Origin: Paludibacteraceae bacterium | GTDB taxonomy: Bacteria; Bacteroidota; Bacteroidia; Bacteroidales; Paludibacteraceae | DNA: 64,000 nucleotides | NCBI GenBank assembly: GCA_017478225.1 | Contig: JAFVDX010000002.1 | Coordinates: 124,001-188,000 of the forward strand | Direction of reading: 5' to 3' | In this document: positions 44,882-53,600 of the stretch, one piece after another | Numbering within the stretch: the stretch's first letter is position 1 | Layout of the letters: each line of letters opens with the position of its first letter | Program-made: the position numbers and the translations under genes | Notes under the pieces: model-generated | Told to the model about the DNA's origin: nothing | The model's database searches: none | What the model saw: the letters and a program-made list of their open reading frames with translations, nothing else

Positions 44882-46019
44882 ATGAAAAAGATCACTTTTC
44901 TATCATTTATCACGATGTCCGTGATTGTACTGTTGCTCAATGGTTGTTCAAAAACCAATGCGAGCACACCAACACTCACCAACGACCCCTCTTTGGTATA
45001 TATGACCGAGGAAATAACTCCTGAGTCACTTGTTAAAATATTTAATGCATTAGGCTTGGAGATTTCAGATACAGCCCGCGTTGCAATAAAGATTTCAACC
45101 GGTGAGAGCAAGCACTCGAACCACTTGCGCCCTGAGTTTATTGCTCCTTTGCAAAAAGCAACCGGCGGCAGACTTGTGGAGTGTAACACAGCCTATGGCG
45201 GCAACCGCTCAACCACAGCCAGCCACAAGAAGGCTATAGCCGAGCGCGGGTACGGTGATGTTGATAATGGATGAAGACGGGTCTATCAACCTGCCTGTAA
45301 CCGATACCAAATGGATAAAATACGATATCGTAGGCAGTCATATTCAAAACTACGATTTTATGATCAATCTCGCTCACTTCAAAGGACATGCTATGGGTGG
45401 TTTTGGCGGTGTATTGAAAAATCAATCCATAGGTTTTGCATCTAAAGAAGGCAAAGCATACATACATTCTGCAGGTAAAAGCACCACCAATCCGTGGGGT
45501 AACAATAATCAGGATTCGTTTCTTGAGTCGATGGCAGCCGCTGCACAAGCAGTGCATAACTACTTTAAGCAAGACGGTAAAGATATAGTCTATATCAATG
45601 TGATGAATAATATGTCGGTTGACTGCGACTGCAATGCCCACCCCGCTACTCCACAACTCAAAGATATGGGTATATTGGCGTCCACCGACCCTGTGGCACT
45701 TGACAAGGCGTGTCTTGATTTGATTTTTAACCATCAATCCACATCAGGCGACAATGCCGATCCGCTTATCAAGCGTATCGAGAAACTGCATGGAACGCAC
45801 ACTGTAGAATATGCAGAGCAACTTGGTCTTGGTAGTCAGATGTATAGAATTATTAATATCGATGAAAACACATCCGACATAGAAAATATAACCAATCAAG
45901 GCGAGAGATACAATGTTTTCAGTACTGATGGTAAAAAAATCTTAACCAACGCAATCTCATTGGAAGGTCTGACTGCCGGAGCATATATCGTTAATGGGAA
46001 AAAAGTTGTAATACAATAA
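44882..46019 (+). pseudogene. DUF362 lipoprotein, frameshifted
   Basis: The first part (44882-45274) encodes a lipoprotein signal (LLLNGCSK) and the start of a DUF362 domain up to ERGYGDV. The rest continues in another frame (45255-46019) from IMDEDGSINLPV. The shift lies near 45263 and needs one extra or two missing bases to explain. The C-terminal domain contains DFMINLAHFKGHAMGGFGG and DPVALDKACLD. The end (YNVFSTDGKK...LTAGAYIVNGKKVVIQ) looks like a type A T9SS sorting domain. A real mutation and a sequencing error cannot be told apart here. Confidence 0.8.
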
Positions 46020-46055
46020 AATGATGTTACTGAACTGATAATTATCTTTTGAATT

Positions 46056-46598
46056 ATGATAGATCAAATTATAGAATATAATCGTTCATTTGTAGAGCAG
46101 AAATGCTACGAGCCATATATAACCGATAAGTATCCAAATAAAAAACTTGCAGTATTGACATGTATGGATACGCGTCTGACAGAATTGCTGCCTGCCGCAC
46201 TCGGACTGAAAAACGGCGATGCTAAAATCATTAAAAACGCAGGTGGAATAATACTTTCGCCTTTCGATTCGGCCATGCGCAGTCTAATTGTGGCTATTTA
46301 TGAATTGGGAGTAGAAGAAATCATGGTGGTAGCACATTCCCAATGCGGTGCTTGTAACATGAGTTACAGCCACTTTTATCAAGTGATGAAAGCAAGAGGT
46401 ATAAAAGACGATACTTTAGATACAATTCAAGAGTGTGGTATTGACTTAAACCAATGGTTAGACGGGTTTCATGACACCGAATCATCTGTCTTAAAAACTG
46501 TCAAAACAATACGAATACACCCGCTTATCCCTAAAGATATCATTATTCGCGGCTTTATTATTAACTCTGTCACAGGCGCTTTGCAAGAAGTAAAATAA
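46056..46598 (+). CDS. Beta-class carbonic anhydrase
   Basis: This 180-residue enzyme interconverts CO2 and bicarbonate. Zinc ligands and the catalytic pair are visible: LTCMDTR (Cys, Asp-Arg dyad) near residue 38 and AHSQCGAC (His, Cys) near 92. NAGG follows the first motif as usual. It has no signal peptide, so it is cytoplasmic. It lies 36 bases after the DUF362 pseudogene. Confidence 0.93.
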   Translation: MIDQIIEYNRSFVEQKCYEPYITDKYPNKKLAVLTCMDTRLTELLPAALGLKNGDAKIIKNAGGIILSPFDSAMRSLIVAIYELGVEEIMVVAHSQCGACNMSYSHFYQVMKARGIKDDTLDTIQECGIDLNQWLDGFHDTESSVLKTVKTIRIHPLIPKDIIIRGFIINSVTGALQEVK

Positions 46599-46734
46599 TC
46601 AATTTCAGGTATATATATGCCGTTTTATGAATATCATGATTTCAGAATAAAAAGATTACACAAAGTATACTTAAAGATTTGCAATAAAAGTTGTTCTATC
46701 ATTGTTAAAAAAAACTCTTCACTTGATGTTATCC

Positions 46735-46765
46735 TTTGTGTATTTATAGAAAAAGCGTATCTTTG
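46735..46765 (+). promoter_or_regulatory. Promoter of the RND efflux operon
   Basis: TTTG (46735-46738) and TATCTTTG (46758-46765) are 19 bp apart. The transcript would have an AT-rich leader of about 230 nt before the adaptor gene. Nothing else is recognised between 46599 and 47001. Confidence 0.75.
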
Positions 46766-47001
46766 CACAAAATTTCGGAATAATCACCCATAAACCTAAA
46801 CTAATTTTACTTAACAAACTTCTTATATTCAGAGGTTTGAGATGTTTAGTAACATATACATTGATACTTTGTGTGTTTATTTTGTTAAAGAAGTAATCGG
46901 CATAACATAAAGTTCATTTTATGCGTAGGTATCATTTTTCAGATTGTGGTATGCTCCGAAATCAAATATAATGATGAAAAATACTTATTTACTTAAACAA
47001 T

Positions 47002-48117
47002 ATGAAAAATATGATTGTATCCAAAACAAATCTGCATGAACTACTTTTTTGTACATTGTCATTTGTGTTATGTACATTAGTTGGTTGTATTAAGTTGCCT
47101 CAAGAGCAGCACACAAGTTATGACACTATTCAGTTGACTCGCCAGACCGTAACTGCTCCTCTAACATGGAGTGCTGCTATCCGCGGCACAGGGGATGTAT
47201 CTATTGTATCCCGTTGCACCGGTACACTAAAAGAGATTAAAGTGAAGGATGGTCAGAGTGTAAAAAAAGGTGACATACTTTTTCTTATTGACAGTCGCAG
47301 TGCTGAGAACGCCTTAGCACATGCGCGCGCTGATTTGCAGACTGCTATTGCCAATCGTGACAATGCACAATTGGAAGCAGATAGCAACAAAGAGTTGGCT
47401 GACCAAGGTATCATCAGCGATTATTTGCTTCGCATGAGTTTGAATATGCTTCAGTCGGCAGAGGCTCAAGTGTCTCAGGCTGAGGCAGCAGTGCGTGACG
47501 CTGAACTCCGTTTGGATTATTGCACTATCAAAAGTCCTGTTGATGGATTAGTGGGTAATATCATTCCTCATGTAGGCGATGTAATTGCTGAAGCAGATAT
47601 GCTTACGCGTATTGCAGGAGTGAAAGAGATGGAGGCAAGTTTCTCGCTTACTGAAAGTCAGATACATGCGCTTGTAAGCGAATTTGGCAACCTTGATAAA
47701 GTCATCAAAATCGCTCCCGCTCTTACATTGCGATTCAAAGAAGGTACAGAATACACAGAAAAAGGACATATAACTAGTTTTTCAGGTTTGATAGACCAGC
47801 GCACAGGTAGCATAACATGTTATGTAACCTTTCCTAATCCTAAGGGCGAATTGTTTTCAGGTATGCAAGGTACTGTGGTGATGCCTATTGAATGGGAGAA
47901 TGTTATTTTGGTTCCTCTGACATCAATAGTTCGTATTCAAGACAAAGCATTGGTGTATAAAGTTGGCGCTGATAGTTTAGCCACAAGTGCCATTGTCGAG
48001 ATTGAAGACTTGGGTGATGGTGAAAGGGCTGTCATACTCTCAGGTGCAGAAGTAGGCGAGACCATAGTTGCCAAAGGTGCTGCCAATGTGCACGAAAAGG
48101 ACAAAGTGATATATTAA
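47002..48117 (+). CDS. RND efflux periplasmic adaptor lipoprotein
   Basis: This 371-residue membrane-fusion protein of the AcrA type has its lipobox at LCTLVGC (Cys near residue 29). The first biotinyl-lipoyl half is GTLKEIKVKDGQSVKKGDILFLID, a coiled-coil hairpin lies at about 105-160, and the second lipoyl half is CTIKSPVDGLVGNI. Beta-barrel and membrane-proximal domains follow. It would link the inner-membrane pump to the outer-membrane factor. Its stop codon is the first of a chain of overlapping TAATG junctions that lead to the pump gene. Confidence 0.93.
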   Translation: MKNMIVSKTNLHELLFCTLSFVLCTLVGCIKLPQEQHTSYDTIQLTRQTVTAPLTWSAAIRGTGDVSIVSRCTGTLKEIKVKDGQSVKKGDILFLIDSRSAENALAHARADLQTAIANRDNAQLEADSNKELADQGIISDYLLRMSLNMLQSAEAQVSQAEAAVRDAELRLDYCTIKSPVDGLVGNIIPHVGDVIAEADMLTRIAGVKEMEASFSLTESQIHALVSEFGNLDKVIKIAPALTLRFKEGTEYTEKGHITSFSGLIDQRTGSITCYVTFPNPKGELFSGMQGTVVMPIEWENVILVPLTSIVRIQDKALVYKVGADSLATSAIVEIEDLGDGERAVILSGAEVGETIVAKGAANVHEKDKVIY

Positions 48118-48182
48118 TGGTGAAAGGTTAATGGTGAAAGGTTAATGGTGAAAGGTTAATGGTGAAAGGTTGATGGTGAAGT
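48114..48182 (+). repeat. 14-bp tandem repeat forming overlapping mini-ORFs
   Basis: TTAATGGTGAAAGG is repeated four times exactly (48114-48169), with a fifth altered copy (48170-48182). Each unit contains ATGGTGAAAGGTTAA, a five-codon frame whose stop overlaps the next start by one base (TAATG). The first overlaps the adaptor stop. The last reads ATGGTGAAGTAA. This gives five linked mini-ORFs before the pump gene. Confidence 0.9.
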
Positions 48183-48224
48183 AAATTAATCCTTTCGACT
48201 TTCAATTCGCAATTTTCAATTTTT

Positions 48225-51200
48225 ATGAAAGGTAATATATTTGTAGATAGAAAAGTGATGGCAGTTTGTATCTCTCTGCTTATTGCTTTAGTTGGCTTTA
48301 TTTGCCTAAAGACTCTGCCTATAGAGCAGTATCCTGATATTGCACCTCCTACCGTTATGATTTCCACTTCTTATACAGGAGCGGATGCCAATACGGTGAT
48401 GAAATCTGTTGTTATGCCAATAGAAGAGGCTGTTAATGGTGTGGAGAATATGGCATATATGACATCCGAAGCCAGTGCAACGGGTGAAGTAAGTATCAAT
48501 GTGTTTTTCAAGCAAGGCACCGACCCTGATATGGCGGCTGTCAATGTTCAGAACCGCGTGTCAGCGGCTTTAGGACTATTGCCGCAAGAGGTTACTCGTG
48601 TGGGTGTGAAGGTTGAGAAAAGACAAAATAACATATTGCAGATTGCAGCCTTGGTAAGCCGTGATGGTAAGTTCGACAATGACTTTATTGCTAACTATAT
48701 TGATATCAATGTTAAACCTCGATTGTTGCGTGTAACCGGTGTAGGTGCAGTTCAGAATTTGGGTAACACCTATTCACTGCGTATTTGGATGAAGCCTGAT
48801 GTGATGGCTCGTTATGGTCTTGACCCTCAGGATATATTTGCAGCCATCGGCAACCAGAATATGGTTGCAGCCACAGGTGCGCTTGGCGAGCAGAGCGGCA
48901 ACACTTATCAATATAACCTTGAGTACAAAGGACGCTTGCAGTCAATAGAAGAGTTCGAGTCAATAGTACTACGCACATCAAACGGCAATGTACTGCACCT
49001 AAGAGATGTAGCCGATGTGGAATTAGGTGCGCTCAGTTATAGTTTTTCATCCCGTGTGGATGGTCAGCCCGGTGTGGCATTTATTATCAATCAAGCCCCG
49101 GGAGCCAATGCAACACAAGTCAATGCCGCAATCAACGAACTTTATTCCTCGTTGCAAACCACAATGCCGGCTGGTCTGGAATTTACAATTCTTCAGACAA
49201 GTGACGACTTTTTGTATGCCGCTATACATAATGTGGTTGAAACCCTTATAATCGCTATTCTGCTTGTGATTTTGGTGGTTTATTTCTTCTTACAGAATTT
49301 CAAGGCTACCCTGATACCATCAATATCTATCATTGTTTCTTTACTGGGTACTTTTGCAGTGGTGAAAGTAGCAGGATTTTCACTTAATATCCTTACTCTC
49401 TTTGCATTGGTACTGGCTATAGGTACTGTGGTTGATGATGCCATTGTGGTTGTAGAAGCCGTAATGGCAAAGATGGAATCGGGTTACACCTCGGCTTATA
49501 AAGCGACCAAAGATGCGATGAGCGAAGTGACGGTAGCCGTGATTAGTTGTACCTTAGTGTTTATGGCTGTGTTTATCCCTGTAACCTTTATGCCCGGGAC
49601 AAGTGGTACTTTCTTCACTCAATTTGGTATTACGATTGCAAGTTCGGTAGGACTGAGTTGTATTTCTGCACTAACTCTATGTCCGGCATTGACGGCGGTG
49701 CTTTTCCGCCCGAAAAACGAATCGGAAGAAAAGAAAGGCAAGGGGCTGAACTATTGGGTTAAGACAGCATACGATGCAGCATATAATGCTATTCTTGGTA
49801 AATATAAGAATGGTGTATCTCGTTTTTTGCAAAAACCTCGTCGTGCATGGCTGTGGCTTTTGGCTGCTGTGGTAGCAATGGTACTCGCTATGCGTGCCCT
49901 TCCTGCCGGACTTGTACCGCAAGAAGACCAAGGAGTGATTATGGTGGATGTAACAGCACCCGCCGGTTCGCCGCTTGTTGAAACGGATAAGATAATGGCT
50001 GAGGTGGAAGAACATGTGCTTCGTTTAGAAGAAGTGGAGAGTTATGCTAAAATCTCCGGTTTCGGACTATTGTCGGGTACAGGCGTTAGTTATGGTACGC
50101 TTGTTATTCGTCTCAAACCATGGGATAAGCGTAAGGGATATGAGCACTATATTGATTATGTGATGGCCAAACTTTACTATTCATGTGAAGATATAAAAGA
50201 TGCTCAGATTATACCTTTCCAGATGCCGCAAATACCGGGATATGGTAATAGTGATGGTATAGACCTTCAGATGGAAGACTTGCAGGGTGGCGATATGTCT
50301 AAGTTCAACGAGGTGGTTAATAATTTCCTTGCTGAACTGCAGAAACGCCCCGAAGTGCAAATGGCGATGTCGCTCTACTCGGAGTCGTTCCCTAAATACA
50401 AAGTGGATGTCAATGCCACTCAATGTGATCGTGCAGGTATTTCGCCTGATGTGGTTCTCAATACTTTGGGTGCATATTGCGGTAGTGCTTATATCAGCAA
50501 TTTTAACCAATATGGCAAAGTATATCGCGTGATGGCCGGTGCTGCGCCGGAGTATCGTCTTGACCCTAACTCACTCAATAATATTTTTGTTCGTATAGGC
50601 GATGAGATGGCTCCTATATCTCAATTCATTACTCTCACACCTGCTGTTGGTTCTGCAACTCAAAAGCGATTCAACCTCTATCAGTCAATTGCATGCTCGG
50701 TTAAACCTAATAACGGCTTCAGCGAGGGGGATGTACAACGCATTATTGCCGAGGTTGCAAAAGACCATTTACCAACAGGCTATGGATATGAGTATGGTGG
50801 TATGAGTCGTGAGTTGGAAGCAAATAGTAAATCTAACCTGACAGGTATTATATATCTTGTTTGTATATTACTCATATATATGATTCTTGCTTCACTCTAC
50901 GAGTCTTTCTTTATCCCATTTGCAGTGCTACTATCTGTTCCTTTCGGTCTGATGGGCTCATTCGCATTCTCATGGCTTTGTGGACAACAGAATAACATAT
51001 ATCTGCAAACAGGTGTGATTATGCTTATTGGTCTGTTGGCTAAGACGGCTATATTGATTACAGAATTTGCAGTTGAAAAACGCAAACAAGGTATGCCTAT
51101 ACTTCAAGCGGCACTTGGCGCATGTGAAGATCGTCTGCGTCCTATCTTGATGACTGTAGTAACAATGATTGCCGGTATGATTCCGCTTATCATCGAAGGT

Positions 51201-52724
51201 GGCGCAGGAGCCAATGGTAACCGCGCGCTTGCTATCGGTGTAACTGGTGGTATGGCTGTAGGCACGCTTGCTCTTGTATTTGTAGTGCCGGCATTCTATA
51301 TCATATTCCAAAAACTACACGAGCGCTTCCAATCTGCACCGGAATTTCCGAATAATCAGAATATTCAGAATACTCCGATAGTTTTAGTTCTTGTATTATG
51401 TACTTTGATGCTCAGCAGTTGTGGGGTATTTAAGAAATACACACCTGCTCAGCAAGCTGCGCAGGACAGCATAGTATCAACTGTCAGTGAAGCAGATTGG
51501 CAATCGTATATACAAGACCCGCAGTTGCAGGGATATATCCAGAAAGCATTAGAAAACAATGTCGATTATCTTTCTCGTCAGTTGGCTATCAAAGAGGCCG
51601 ATGCTCGGCTTCGTGCTGCTCGGCTCGGTTATCTGCCTACCCTCGCCCTTAGTCCTGCAAGTGTTGGGGTGTCGGGTAGTATAACACCGGGCAGTGGTTC
51701 GTCGGGTGCAGTGCTTACCTATCAGGTACCTCTCTCGCTCAACTGGGGTGGTGAAGGCTTTGGTACAATCACCAATCGTAAACGACAAGCACAAGAATTG
51801 CGACTGCAAGCAGAAGACAATTTAGCAGCAGCACATGCTAATCTTGTGGCTACTATGGCAAGAGTTTATACACAACTGCAACTGCTCGACTACCAAGCCA
51901 TAATTCTTGATTCTACAGAAGTTATTTGGCAACGAGTATTAGAAGTACAAAATGTGTTGGTTAAGAATGGTCAGGCATATTCGCCTTCAATAGGACAGAT
52001 GGAAGCCTCACTTATCAATGTGCAAATACAACGCAAGCAACTCTTGGAGCAGATTCATTCCTTGGAACTGACAATGTGTCGTCTTATGAACGAGGAACCA
52101 CATGAGTTGTCGCGCTCACCATGGACCAGTTATTCGTTTGACACATGGACCATAGAGCCCATTCCTGCCGCTCAACTTAGTAATCGCGCAGATGTCAGAG
52201 CCGCAGAAAGAAATGTGGCTGTTGCATTCTATCAGACCAATATGGCAAAAGCCGCCTTCTGCCCTGCCCTATCGCTCTCAGGACTTATTGGATGGACAAA
52301 TAACGCCGGTGTCGTTGCCAATCCCGGTCAACTGCTGATGAATGCTGCATTGGGATTAGCACAGCCTATCTTTGCAGGAGGAAAACTGAAAGCAAATCTC
52401 AATATCGCCAAATTAGAACAAGAAGAAGCGGCAAATAGATATGTTGAGACAATGCTGCGTGCAGGTAGTGAAGTGAACGACGCTATCTTTCGTTGCAAAA
52501 ACGCACAAGAACAAGACGAACTTTATCAACGACTTCTCACCACTCAGCGTGAAGCATACAATGGAACATGCGAACTCATGAAGAAAGGCAAAGCATCATA
52601 TTTAGAGGTGCTCACTTCGCAAGAAAATTATCTCAAAGCACAACTTGCCGATGTAACTAACAGATATAATGGTCTTATAAGTCTCATAGACCTCTATGTG
52701 GCACTTGGTGGCGGAACAAGATAG
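48225..52724 (+). CDS. RND efflux pump fused to an outer-membrane factor
   Basis: Residues 1 to about 1030 are a complete HAE1/AcrB-type RND permease, with LKTLPIEQYPDIAPP, LAIGTVVDDAIVVVEAV (proton-relay Asp pair in TM4) and ILMTVVTMIAGMIPL. A short linker and a hydrophobic segment (VLVLVLCTLMLSSCG) follow. This is a full lipoprotein signal with Cys1066. Residues 1067-1499 are a TolC/OprM-type outer-membrane factor with two OEP repeats (YLSRQLAIKEADARLRAAR and later QPIFAGGKLKANL). No stop codon separates the parts. Usually these are two genes. I infer that signal peptidase II frees the factor after synthesis. Confidence 0.9.
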   Translation: MKGNIFVDRKVMAVCISLLIALVGFICLKTLPIEQYPDIAPPTVMISTSYTGADANTVMKSVVMPIEEAVNGVENMAYMTSEASATGEVSINVFFKQGTDPDMAAVNVQNRVSAALGLLPQEVTRVGVKVEKRQNNILQIAALVSRDGKFDNDFIANYIDINVKPRLLRVTGVGAVQNLGNTYSLRIWMKPDVMARYGLDPQDIFAAIGNQNMVAATGALGEQSGNTYQYNLEYKGRLQSIEEFESIVLRTSNGNVLHLRDVADVELGALSYSFSSRVDGQPGVAFIINQAPGANATQVNAAINELYSSLQTTMPAGLEFTILQTSDDFLYAAIHNVVETLIIAILLVILVVYFFLQNFKATLIPSISIIVSLLGTFAVVKVAGFSLNILTLFALVLAIGTVVDDAIVVVEAVMAKMESGYTSAYKATKDAMSEVTVAVISCTLVFMAVFIPVTFMPGTSGTFFTQFGITIASSVGLSCISALTLCPALTAVLFRPKNESEEKKGKGLNYWVKTAYDAAYNAILGKYKNGVSRFLQKPRRAWLWLLAAVVAMVLAMRALPAGLVPQEDQGVIMVDVTAPAGSPLVETDKIMAEVEEHVLRLEEVESYAKISGFGLLSGTGVSYGTLVIRLKPWDKRKGYEHYIDYVMAKLYYSCEDIKDAQIIPFQMPQIPGYGNSDGIDLQMEDLQGGDMSKFNEVVNNFLAELQKRPEVQMAMSLYSESFPKYKVDVNATQCDRAGISPDVVLNTLGAYCGSAYISNFNQYGKVYRVMAGAAPEYRLDPNSLNNIFVRIGDEMAPISQFITLTPAVGSATQKRFNLYQSIACSVKPNNGFSEGDVQRIIAEVAKDHLPTGYGYEYGGMSRELEANSKSNLTGIIYLVCILLIYMILASLYESFFIPFAVLLSVPFGLMGSFAFSWLCGQQNNIYLQTGVIMLIGLLAKTAILITEFAVEKRKQGMPILQAALGACEDRLRPILMTVVTMIAGMIPLIIEGGAGANGNRALAIGVTGGMAVGTLALVFVVPAFYIIFQKLHERFQSAPEFPNNQNIQNTPIVLVLVLCTLMLSSCGVFKKYTPAQQAAQDSIVSTVSEADWQSYIQDPQLQGYIQKALENNVDYLSRQLAIKEADARLRAARLGYLPTLALSPASVGVSGSITPGSGSSGAVLTYQVPLSLNWGGEGFGTITNRKRQAQELRLQAEDNLAAAHANLVATMARVYTQLQLLDYQAIILDSTEVIWQRVLEVQNVLVKNGQAYSPSIGQMEASLINVQIQRKQLLEQIHSLELTMCRLMNEEPHELSRSPWTSYSFDTWTIEPIPAAQLSNRADVRAAERNVAVAFYQTNMAKAAFCPALSLSGLIGWTNNAGVVANPGQLLMNAALGLAQPIFAGGKLKANLNIAKLEQEEAANRYVETMLRAGSEVNDAIFRCKNAQEQDELYQRLLTTQREAYNGTCELMKKGKASYLEVLTSQENYLKAQLADVTNRYNGLISLIDLYVALGGGTR

Positions 52725-52766
52725 GTACAGAATTCACAATATAACCAAAGAAAAAACAAAACACTT

Positions 52767-53600
52767 ATGATAAGAAAGTATTTGCTTATTGCCATAGCGG
52801 TATTTATCACAACTTCCCTAATGGCACAGGAAAATCATATTGCAGAAGGTCTGGCCTCTGTTGCCGCTATCGCCGGCGAAACCAAAACGGCTGACTCGCC
52901 GCAAGATTCTGCCACAGTGGCAGCACCCAACATTCAACTGCCCAAATGGAAACAGAAACTCTATTTTGGCTATAATTTCGATATCTACTATCACAACGAC
53001 TCGCGTTCCAATCGCACAGAAAACGGATGGTCTATTTCATTAACACCGGAAGTAGGATGGAAAATAAATGAAAAGGTATATATAGGTATGCGTTTTGGTG
53101 GGACTTATTCAAATACAACCACCAATTACTCCATATCTGTTCTTGACACCTCCGTATATACCAACCTGCGAATCCACAATGGTTCTTGGGAAATAACTCC
53201 CTATGCACGCTATCGCCTCAAGACGCTCTTTAATGATAAGGTAGGTATATGGCTCGAAGCGCACCTATATACAGGAATGGAATTCCCTCGTGTAACTGAT
53301 GGTGATATAAAAGGAACTGATTATGATGGACTAAGACATAGCATCACCTATGGTGCTCAGGTCTCACCTGTGATTACATACCGCTTCAACCGCAAAAGCA
53401 CATTCCAGGTATTCTTCTCTATTCTCAGTTTTGGATATAGCGGAACTACTTTCTGCTATAAAGACCCTGATACGGGACAGCGCTACAACGAATACACTAA
53501 CGATGTGATTATATTCTCTGGTAAACTACGCAACTTACTTGCTAACCAATTTACGCCCGGTCTGTATGGCCTGAAATTCGGAGTCCAGAAAAATTTCTAA
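52767..53600 (+). CDS. Probable outer-membrane beta-barrel protein
   Basis: This 277-residue protein has a signal peptide ending TTSLMAQ and a low-complexity spacer rich in Ala, Thr and Asp to about residue 60. About eight to ten amphipathic strands follow, and the chain ends in a terminal Phe (GVQKNF), typical of outer-membrane barrels. I do not recognise the family. It lies 42 bases after the efflux gene and directly abuts the TamB-type gene, so it may be a client or partner of either. Confidence 0.65.
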   Translation: MIRKYLLIAIAVFITTSLMAQENHIAEGLASVAAIAGETKTADSPQDSATVAAPNIQLPKWKQKLYFGYNFDIYYHNDSRSNRTENGWSISLTPEVGWKINEKVYIGMRFGGTYSNTTTNYSISVLDTSVYTNLRIHNGSWEITPYARYRLKTLFNDKVGIWLEAHLYTGMEFPRVTDGDIKGTDYDGLRHSITYGAQVSPVITYRFNRKSTFQVFFSILSFGYSGTTFCYKDPDTGQRYNEYTNDVIIFSGKLRNLLANQFTPGLYGLKFGVQKNF

